The notes under the pieces were generated by a model. It had not been told where the DNA came from. It did no database searches and saw only the letters and a list, made by a program, of their open reading frames with translations. Shown piece by piece: positions 1 through 5,194 of a stretch of DNA of 5,194 nucleotides (position 1 is its first letter; the number at the start of each line of letters is the position of its first letter). The position numbers and the translations under genes were made by a program. Location of the stretch: the NCBI GenBank assembly GCA_021795255.1, contig JAJYPQ010000325.1:1-5194 (forward strand). The letters are read 5' to 3'. The DNA comes from Pseudomonadota bacterium. Lineage in GTDB: Bacteria > Pseudomonadota > Gammaproteobacteria > Acidiferrobacterales > Acidiferrobacteraceae.

Positions 1-1150
1 GGGCCTTGCCGCCCCCCATGCCCACGCCACCCTGAACGCCCCCGAGGCCATCAACTTCTCGGGCGGACCGCTTGGCACCCTGTCAGCGGAGGGCGTGCTG
101 AGCGCCGCCGGCACCTGGCAGAGCAACCCCGTGACGCTTACGGGCCCTGCGGCCTACGGCACGGATCGCCACACGCGGCTCGACATCACGAACGCCGAGA
201 TGATCCTACAAAAGACCACGGGCCTCGTGCAGTTCTTCGCCATGGCCGGGTCCTACAACTTCCCGACCCTGGGCCAGCCGATACTCCCGACGCCGGCGGT
301 GCCTGACTACTTTTACGGCGCGGTCCCAGAGGCCTATATCACACTCGCCCCGACCAGCAACTTCTCGGTGGAAGTCGGCAAGCTCCCGACCCTGATGGGC
401 GGCGAGACCACATGGAGCTGGATGGATCAGAACATCGAGCGCGGCCTGCTCTGGAGCAGCGAGAACGCGGTGAGCCGCGGGGCGCAGGTCAACTACTCGA
501 CGGGACCCGTGAGCGCCTCACTGTCGGTCAACGACGGCTACTATTCCGGGCACTACAACGTCCTGACCGGGCTCTTTAGCTATGCCTTGAACAAGACCAG
601 CACCGCCTCGGTGTTCTTCTATCACCACTTCGGCTCGACTGTGCTCAACAACAATACCAATCCTCTTTATCCCATCTCCATCAATCAGGTCTACGCCGCC
701 CCGGAGGCCCTCGACAACAGCGACATCTACAACCTGCTCTACACCACCAAGGTCGGCGCGCTCACGGTATCGCCCTACCTGCAGTACATCTATGCCCCGA
801 GCTCGGCGAAGCTGGGCGCGGGCTTTGCCCACTCCGATCACGTCTTCGGGGCGGCGATGCTTGCCAACTACCACTTCACGCCGATGTGGTCGACCGCCGG
901 CCGCGCCGAGTACGAGACCAGCACCGGTAACCCGGCCGATTCGAACGGCGGCAACAACAACCTCCTCGGCTACGGACCCGGCGCCAAGGCCTGGTCGCTT
1001 ACGATCACGCCGACCTTCCAGGACAAGGGCTTCTTCGCGCGTGTCGAACTTTCCTATGTGCGTGTCACGAGCAGCACGGCGGCCTTCGGTGCGGCCGGCA
1101 CCGCACCAAACCAGGTGCGCGGCATGATCGAGACTGGGCTTACATTCTAG
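1..1150 (+). CDS. Outer-membrane beta-barrel porin (OmpL-like/Bbp2 type), 5' end cut by window edge
   Basis: The reading frame begins at base 2, stays open to the left edge and ends with TAG at 1148-1150, giving 382 visible residues. A GTG at 95 is in frame but is not taken as the start, because the 31 codons before it read as the end of a signal peptide (visible residues GLAAPHAHA, with a likely cleavage after AHA) followed by mature protein. The product should be secreted and inserted in the outer membrane as a diffusion channel. Support is the alternation of polar and hydrophobic residues in strands such as VSASLSVNDGYYS, TASVFFYHHFG and FFARVELSYVRV, the many Asn/Gly/Ser turns, absence of Cys, and the terminal LTF, the C-terminal Phe recognised by the Bam machinery. 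The segment VGKLPTLMGGE followed by NIERGLLW and SRGAQVNY (about visible residues 125-165) resembles the conserved early barrel part of OmpL-like porins. That assignment is from memory of the family. The substrate cannot be inferred. No partner gene is visible on this side. Confidence 0.82.
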   Translation, partial: GLAAPHAHATLNAPEAINFSGGPLGTLSAEGVLSAAGTWQSNPVTLTGPAAYGTDRHTRLDITNAEMILQKTTGLVQFFAMAGSYNFPTLGQPILPTPAVPDYFYGAVPEAYITLAPTSNFSVEVGKLPTLMGGETTWSWMDQNIERGLLWSSENAVSRGAQVNYSTGPVSASLSVNDGYYSGHYNVLTGLFSYALNKTSTASVFFYHHFGSTVLNNNTNPLYPISINQVYAAPEALDNSDIYNLLYTTKVGALTVSPYLQYIYAPSSAKLGAGFAHSDHVFGAAMLANYHFTPMWSTAGRAEYETSTGNPADSNGGNNNLLGYGPGAKAWSLTITPTFQDKGFFARVELSYVRVTSSTAAFGAAGTAPNQVRGMIETGLTF

Positions 1151-1163
1151 GCCTTACGGGCAT

Positions 1164-1200
1164 GCGGGTCGGGGCGTGAGGCCCCGACCCGCGGCTTTTG
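1164..1200 (+). terminator. Rho-independent terminator of the porin gene
   Basis: A perfect 12-bp stem, GCGGGTCGGGGC (1164-1175) with GCCCCGACCCGC (1181-1192), encloses a five-base loop GTGAG and is followed by GGCTTTTGTCTT. It starts 13 bases after the porin stop codon. The stem is very strong, but the T tract is short and set off by GGC, so termination is likely though perhaps not complete. There is no matching A tract on the left, so it should work in the + direction only. Confidence 0.83.
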
Positions 1201-1348
1201 TCTTACGGAAAAGCTCGGGGCGCGCACGCCTCTTTATGCCCAATCCTTCGGCTTTTCATCATGAGAGACGTCATCGGGGCTAAATCGACGGACACCGTGG
1301 GAGGTTGACACGAAGGGTCCTGGGCTCTTGACGCTTAATCCACCCGGC

Positions 1349-1368
1349 CGATCATCCCGTAATGATCG
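1349..1368. repeat. 20-bp dyad, operator-like
   Basis: Seven-base arms CGATCAT (1349-1355) and ATGATCG (1362-1368) are perfect inverted copies around the six-base centre CCCGTA. The size and spacing resemble a binding site for a dimeric helix-turn-helix regulator. It lies 16 bases after the TTGACG at 1328-1333. No regulator gene is visible and no promoter can be placed firmly, so its function is unknown. Confidence 0.3.
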
Positions 1369-1494
1369 AGAGACTGTCCCACGGGGTGGAGTCCCTCACG
1401 AGAGGCCACGCCCTCGGGGCCATCTAAAGGTACCGTCTTTCACAAAAGCCCACGCGTAGGGTCCTGGAAAGAATGTCCATAGGCTCTTTGTCAC

Positions 1495-1521
1495 CGGCGC
1501 GCCAATCTCGCCTGCGCGCCG
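1495..1521. repeat. GC-rich inverted repeat (hairpin)
   Basis: CGGCGCGC (1495-1502) and GCGCGCCG (1514-1521) form a perfect 8-bp stem around an 11-base loop. No T tract follows on either strand, so it is not a standard intrinsic terminator. In GC-rich DNA such an arm can arise by chance. It is recorded as a structure only. Confidence 0.3.
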
Positions 1522-1708
1522 ACGCCTATTCCGCCCGAAAATCGGTTTTTGCCAAAAGTCATCCTGAACGACAAAAGGGGGCCGTTGTAGTCTGGAACGG
1601 TGCGTTTGCATCTCCCGCTCCAGGAAAACCAGGATTTTAGGTTTCGGCTGTGGTCGGGATAAGGGCGCAATCACAACGCCTTTTAAGCCATGCACGGTCC
1701 TGCCCGTC

Positions 1709-1821
1709 TTGACATGGGGCTATGATGACCTGACATCATCGATGGGATAACCTGTTGCTGTCTTGTCTCTCTTGACGGTTTTTCGATAGTGCCATAGCGT
1801 CTATCGTGGGACCCATGTCAA
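1709..1821 (+). promoter_or_regulatory. Nested inverted repeats, candidate structured leader or operator cluster
   Basis: TTGACATGGG (1709-1718) is the exact inverse of CCCATGTCAA (1812-1821), giving a 10-bp closing stem. The next six bases on the left, GCTATG (1719-1724), are the exact inverse of CATAGC (1793-1798), so the stem could extend to 16 pairs with a one-sided 13-base bulge (1799-1811). Two smaller dyads lie inside: ATGATG (1722-1727) with CATCAT (1734-1739), and CGATAG (1784-1789) with CTATCG (1801-1806). CATAGC sits in the loop of the latter, so the extended stem and the small hairpins compete or could form a pseudoknot. The element ends 182 bases before the CheB-CheR start codon. 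It could be a 5' leader RNA, paired regulator sites, or a decayed small mobile element. No known riboswitch class was recognised. Confidence 0.3.
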
Positions 1822-1828
1822 CACCGCG

Positions 1829-1860
1829 CCTGGCCGACCGTGTGGGCGCCCAGGGGTTTT
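1829..1860 (+). terminator. Weak terminator-like hairpin in the upstream region of the CheB-CheR gene
   Basis: CCTGG (1829-1833) can pair with CCAGG (1850-1854), and the right arm is followed by GG and four T residues (1857-1860). The overlapping 10-base palindrome TGGGCGCCCA (1843-1852) would compete with this fold. It lies just after the nested repeats at 1709-1821, the position an attenuator would take. The stem is short and the T tract minimal, so this is a weak call. Confidence 0.17.
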
Positions 1861-1989
1861 AGCCATGAGCCCACGACCACAGCGCCCATCCGCGCTCCGG
1901 CACGACCGGGGGACTGTGCGAGCACGGGCGCCGGTCTACTCTTTATTGCGCGGGGCCATGTGTTCTTGTGTGGACCATGAGACCCATCC

Positions 1990-1997
1990 AAGGAGGT
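1990..1997 (+). promoter_or_regulatory. Ribosome binding site of the CheB-CheR gene
   Basis: AAGGAGGT (1990-1997) matches the full 16S anti-Shine-Dalgarno core and lies six bases before the ATG at 2004. It decides the start. An in-frame ATG at 1977 would add nine residues (MRPIQGGSP) but has no purine-rich sequence before it, and the Shine-Dalgarno would then lie inside the coding region. Confidence 0.9.
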
Positions 1998-2003
1998 TCG
2001 CCA

Positions 2004-5000
2004 ATGACGAACCAGGAGGCATTTGTGAAAGTTCGCGCGGCTCGGTCTGCCGGTTCACGCTTTCCGATCGTAGGTATCGGGGCCTCGGCGGGCGGACTCG
2101 AGGCGTTCAGCCAGCTTTTAGCCCACCTCCCGGCGGACACCGGTATGGGTTTTGTGTTCGTGCAACACCTGGCCCCCGCGCACACCAGCACATTGCCCCA
2201 CCTTTTGTCGGCGATGACCGCCATGCCGGTCCACGAGGCCACGCATAGACAGCGCGTCTTGCCGAACCACGTCTACGTCATAACCCCCAATACCTCCCTG
2301 CGCATCGCCCGGGGTGTGTTGGTATTACAGGCGCGAGACCCGACGCCGGGGGCGGCACGAGCGGTCGATATTTTTTTTGAATCCTTGGCACGCGATTGTA
2401 AAGAACGCGCCATAGGCATCGTCCTTTCCGGCAACGCCTTTGATGGGACCGCCGGGCTAGAGGCCATCAAGGCCCACGGCGGCATCACGCTCGCGCAGGA
2501 CGATTCCGCCAGCTATCGCTCGATGCCACAAAGCGCGGTCGCGGCAGGCTGCGTCGATCTCGTGCTAGCGCCGAAGGAAATCGCCGGCGAACTTACGCGC
2601 ATAGCAAGCCATCCCTACGTCGCCCATGACGAAAGCGCGCCGCTTTCTTCGGTTAACGCAGATGAGCCCGCGCATCCAGCGGGGAGTCATTCTGCCCCCA
2701 AGGGCTTACGCAAGACTTTGAAGGTGCAGGCCGACGCCCCCGAGACACAAGACATCAGCGCGATCTATCCTCTCGCTCACAAGTATTCGGGCGTGGATTT
2801 CTCGCTCTATAAACCGATCACAATAGAACGCCGCATCAGTCGGCGCATGGCCTTACACGGCATCACGCATACGGCCGATTATGTACGGCTGCTGCGCGGG
2901 AATAGCGAGGAGCTCGATCAGCTTACGGCCGACATGCTGATCGGCTTCACGCGATTTTTTCGCGACCCGGACGTCTTTGAGGCCTTGCAGCAGAACGTCT
3001 TCCCCGCCCTTTTCGCTTCCGGGCGCGAAGACCCGTTGCGAATCTGGATCCCAGCCTGTTCCACGGGCCAGGAGGCCTATTCCCTGGCCATGGTTGCCAC
3101 CGAGTCCCGCGAACAGGCCGAGGGTGGTCGGCGCGACCTCCAGATCTTTGCAACTGACTTAAGCGCAAGCCGCATCGACACGGCGCGCGCCGGGCTCTAT
3201 CCGGAAGGCCTGGCGCACGAGGTCGGACCCGAACGGCTGCGGCGCTTTTTTGTAAGCGAGAGCGGGGGTTATCGCATCCGCAAAGACCTGCGGGAGCAGA
3301 TCGTGTTTGCGCGCCACAACCTCTTGAGCGACCCGCCGTTTGCACGCATGAACCTCATCAGCTGTCGCAATGCCCTGATGTATCTGGCACCTGCCATCCA
3401 GAAACGGCTTCTGACAACCTTCCATTACGCCTTGAAGCCCGAGGGCTTTTTGCTTCTCGGGACATCCGAATCGGCGGGAACGGCCACGGAGCTCTTCCAA
3501 ACGTTCGACAAGAAACGACGGATCTATACTAAAAAAACCGGGGTCCGACCGGTTTTCCCACCGATCGCGCGCCAGCGACTCGCCCCAGGACGCTCGCGTA
3601 GAGACACCGACGCTCCCCCCCGACGGACGCGCCACCCCCTCGAGTTAAATGCCCAACGCGAGGCCGATCGGGTCATCGTCAAGCGCTTTGCGCCGCCCGG
3701 CGTTCTGATCAACGCCGATGGCGACATCCTCGAGTTTCGTGGCGCGACCAGTCCCTACCTCGAACCCCCGAGCCAAAAGGCGGGCTTTAACGTGCTGCAC
3801 ATGGCGCGCGCGGATATGCGGGCTCCTTTGCGTGCCGCCCTCACGAGGGCCATGAAGAGCGAGAGCGTAGTTCGTAAGCGCCACCAGCCGACGGATGAGG
3901 AGGGACGGAGTTTTTCCGGCGTCACGATTGAGATCATCCCGCTAAAGAACCTGAGAGAACGGCACTACCTCGTCTTATTTGAGTCGTTGGAAACGTCCCG
4001 CCGCCAGGCGCCGATCGCGCAAGAGGCGGAGTCGCCCCCGCCCCCGCCCACACCCAGGAATCAAAGGGTCACCTTGCGGCGCGCGCTGCGCAGCGAACGC
4101 GAACTTTCTGAACTGCGCGACAACATGGAAGCCCTTCAAGAGCAGTATGAAACCGCGAATGAAGAGCTTCAGGCGGGCAATGAGGAAATGCAGTCGGCGA
4201 ACGAGGAGCTGCAAAGCATCAATGAGCAGCTACAGACCTCGCAGGAAGAAGTGGAATCCGCCAACGAAGAGCTGATCACCATCAACACCGAGATGGTGCA
4301 CCGCAACGCGGAATTGAACCGGTTGAATGATGATCTAAGCAACCTGCAACTGAGTGTCAATCTTCCCATACTGGTGCTGACTCGCGATCTGCGCCTACGG
4401 AGCTTCACGGCGCTCGCCGCCCCGCTTTTTGACCTTACCGCCTCCGATATCGGCCAGATGATGAGCGGGATCCGGCATCACCTCGATTGCCCAGACCTTG
4501 CGCATTTCACCGCCACAGCTATCGATACCGCCACGGCGCGTGAACGCGAAGTCCGAGATCAAGACGGCCACTGGTACCTCTTGCGCATCCAGCCGTATCT
4601 GACGCTCGATGCAAGGATCGACGGGGCGGTCATGGTTCTCGTGAGCATAGACGCCTTGAAGCTTAGTATGCTAAAGGCGCAACAGGCTCTGGCGTATGCC
4701 GAGGCCATGCTAAGAACGGCGCGCGTACCGCTCGTGGCACTCCATGACACGCTGCGCGTACATATGGCGAACGATGCCTTCTATAAGACGTTTCAGTTGT
4801 CGGCGGCCGACGTCGAAGGCCACCTGATCTGGGAATTGAGTGGCGGGGCGTGGAACATCGCGGAATTGCGCACCGTGCTCGTCGATATCCTGCCCCTTAA
4901 CCGCGTCCTTGAGGACTTTGAGGTAGTGCACACCGTTCCGAACCTGGGACGCCGGACGATGCGCCTCAACGCCCGGCGCTTGGATGGGGATCCCGGCGCC

Positions 5001-5194
5001 ACGGACATGATCGTGCTCTCCATTGAGGATATTACGGAACAACTGGCATCACGCGAAATCGTACGGCGTTCGGAGGTCCGGTTCCGGCGGCTGTTCGAGG
5101 CGGCGCAAGACGGGATCCTGATCCTCGATGCCGACAGCGGACGCATCGCCGATGCCAATCCCTTCATGACAGAGTTATTGGGTTACGCGCCCGC
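2004..5194 (+). CDS. CheB-CheR fusion sensor with coiled coil and PAS domains, 3' end cut by window edge
   Basis: One frame is open from the ATG at 2004 to the right edge (1063 complete codons, no stop). Residues about 20-200 are a CheB methylesterase: GIGASAGG with Ser28, FVQHLAP with His55 and LSGNAFDGTAG with Asp147 match the Ser-His-Asp triad. No receiver domain precedes it. Residues about 250-510 are a CheR methyltransferase: an N-terminal helical part (YKPITIERRISRRM), FTRFFRDPDVF, the SAM-binding PACSTGQEAYSLAM (349-362), FATDLS (382-387) and NLISCRNALMYL (450-461). Residues about 550-660 (FAPPGVLINADGDILEFRG) look PAS-like. A Pro-rich linker (678-684) leads into a coiled coil (about 690-780), then PAS-like domains at about 784-882 and 891-1012, and a third begins near 1021. 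CheB demethylates/deamidates and CheR methylates receptor glutamates. In this hybrid family they probably tune a cytoplasmic sensor. No signal peptide or membrane segment is seen. The usual C-terminal histidine kinase or other output would lie beyond the edge. No other chemotaxis gene is visible. Confidence 0.93.
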   Translation, partial: MTNQEAFVKVRAARSAGSRFPIVGIGASAGGLEAFSQLLAHLPADTGMGFVFVQHLAPAHTSTLPHLLSAMTAMPVHEATHRQRVLPNHVYVITPNTSLRIARGVLVLQARDPTPGAARAVDIFFESLARDCKERAIGIVLSGNAFDGTAGLEAIKAHGGITLAQDDSASYRSMPQSAVAAGCVDLVLAPKEIAGELTRIASHPYVAHDESAPLSSVNADEPAHPAGSHSAPKGLRKTLKVQADAPETQDISAIYPLAHKYSGVDFSLYKPITIERRISRRMALHGITHTADYVRLLRGNSEELDQLTADMLIGFTRFFRDPDVFEALQQNVFPALFASGREDPLRIWIPACSTGQEAYSLAMVATESREQAEGGRRDLQIFATDLSASRIDTARAGLYPEGLAHEVGPERLRRFFVSESGGYRIRKDLREQIVFARHNLLSDPPFARMNLISCRNALMYLAPAIQKRLLTTFHYALKPEGFLLLGTSESAGTATELFQTFDKKRRIYTKKTGVRPVFPPIARQRLAPGRSRRDTDAPPRRTRHPLELNAQREADRVIVKRFAPPGVLINADGDILEFRGATSPYLEPPSQKAGFNVLHMARADMRAPLRAALTRAMKSESVVRKRHQPTDEEGRSFSGVTIEIIPLKNLRERHYLVLFESLETSRRQAPIAQEAESPPPPPTPRNQRVTLRRALRSERELSELRDNMEALQEQYETANEELQAGNEEMQSANEELQSINEQLQTSQEEVESANEELITINTEMVHRNAELNRLNDDLSNLQLSVNLPILVLTRDLRLRSFTALAAPLFDLTASDIGQMMSGIRHHLDCPDLAHFTATAIDTATAREREVRDQDGHWYLLRIQPYLTLDARIDGAVMVLVSIDALKLSMLKAQQALAYAEAMLRTARVPLVALHDTLRVHMANDAFYKTFQLSAADVEGHLIWELSGGAWNIAELRTVLVDILPLNRVLEDFEVVHTVPNLGRRTMRLNARRLDGDPGATDMIVLSIEDITEQLASREIVRRSEVRFRRLFEAAQDGILILDADSGRIADANPFMTELLGYAP
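4155..4343 (+). repeat. Nine-unit heptad repeat encoding the coiled-coil linker
   Basis: Codons 718-780 of the CheB-CheR fusion form nine consecutive seven-residue units of the type A-N-E-E-L-Q-S, a 21-base period in DNA that has diverged at the nucleotide level. The second place of each unit is Asn in eight units and Gln once (747). The fifth place is always Leu, Met or Val (722, 729, 736, 743, 750, 757, 764, 771, 778) and the first is mostly small or aliphatic, giving a regular a/d hydrophobic seam. It probably dimerises the protein and passes signals between the CheB-CheR half and the PAS half. Confidence 0.85.

Larger units (their letters stand above)
1201..1989. other. Long intergenic stretch without a convincing gene
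   Basis: About 790 bases between the porin terminator and the ribosome binding site of the next gene. No tRNA-like or rRNA-like signature was recognised. The longest open frames here are a 99-codon minus-strand frame (1396-1695), rich in Arg, Trp and Pro with no recognisable domain, and a + frame from 1865 that runs 245 bases into the CheB gene in another frame. Neither is convincing. Part of the stretch, around 1530-1640, is visibly less GC-rich than its surroundings, which could mark a decayed gene. Several inverted repeats are listed separately. TTGAC occurs five times, at 1305, 1328, 1709 and 1772 on + and at 1821 reading leftward, but none has a good -10 element at 16-18 bases. No CRISPR, insertion sequence ends or target duplications were seen. 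Confidence 0.6.

Noticed and set aside
518..1127. Open frames on the minus strand and in a second + frame inside the porin gene
   Set aside because: Arg/Ala/Val-rich shadows of the porin coding sequence. The porin frame alone has barrel-like strands and the C-terminal Phe.
1208..1257. GAAAAGC (1208-1214) and GCTTTTC (1251-1257) inverted pair
   Set aside because: Short arms with a 36-base gap and no extension. This is expected by chance in a stretch of this length.
1534..1550. CCGA/TCGG mini-hairpin followed by five T residues
   Set aside because: The four-base stem is too short for a functional terminator, and no gene ends just before it.
1396..1695. 99-codon minus-strand frame with a partial AGGA ribosome site six bases before its ATG
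   Set aside because: The product is rich in Arg, Trp and Pro, shows no recognisable domain or family motif, has mixed codon use, and has no clear promoter. It may be a relic, but it is not supported as a gene.
1772..1800. Possible promoter TTGACG (1772-1777) with TAGCGT (1795-1800), 17-base spacing
   Set aside because: The -35 is good but the -10 matches the TATAAT consensus only at its first, second and last bases. The other TTGAC copies in the gap have no better -10, so no promoter is called.
1865..2248. 127-codon + frame starting just after an AGGGG sequence
   Set aside because: It overlaps the certain CheB-CheR reading frame by 245 bases in another frame, and its sequence looks like an out-of-frame GC-rich translation.
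2385..2400. TTGGCACGCGATTGTA, resembling a sigma-54 -24/-12 promoter
   Set aside because: It lies within the CheB catalytic domain coding sequence, and the -12 part (TTGT) departs from TTGC. Probably chance.
2947..5167. Many open frames on the minus strand and two on + within the CheB-CheR gene
   Set aside because: All lie inside one continuous frame with recognised CheB, CheR and PAS motifs, and they show low-complexity Arg/Ser-rich products typical of shadow frames.

Overview
The window comes from a GC-rich (roughly 60% by eye) Gram-negative bacterium. An outer-membrane beta-barrel protein ending in the canonical C-terminal Phe and a CheB/CheR-type signalling chimera both point to Proteobacteria. 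A gammaproteobacterial, possibly acidophilic lineage would fit the porin type, but that placement is a guess.

Layout. (1) Bases 1-1150, + strand: the 3' part of an outer-membrane porin gene. The frame is open to the left edge and begins inside a signal peptide. (2) Bases 1164-1200: a strong GC-rich hairpin closing the porin transcript. (3) Bases 1201-1989: about 790 bases with no convincing gene. This stretch holds several inverted repeats. The most notable is a nested set at 1709-1821 that could fold as a structured leader RNA or act as an operator cluster. (4) Bases 2004-5194, + strand: the first 1063 codons of a very large, uninterrupted reading frame running off the right edge, preceded by a near-perfect Shine-Dalgarno. 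It encodes a CheB methylesterase domain, a CheR methyltransferase domain, a PAS-like segment, a long heptad-repeat coiled coil and at least two more PAS-like domains, with a third just starting at the edge.

How the parts relate. The porin and the signalling protein are separated by a terminator and a long gap, so they are most likely independent transcription units. The CheB-CheR protein has no receiver domain at its N-terminus and no chemotaxis gene beside it in this window. It therefore looks like an orphan sensory hybrid of the CheB/CheR-PAS type, which commonly ends in a histidine kinase or other output module. That end lies outside the window. It belongs to a known architecture, not a new system. 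The less ordinary points are the structured leader, an in-frame T8 tract inside the CheB domain, an A7 tract exactly at the CheR/linker boundary, and a regular nine-heptad repeat.
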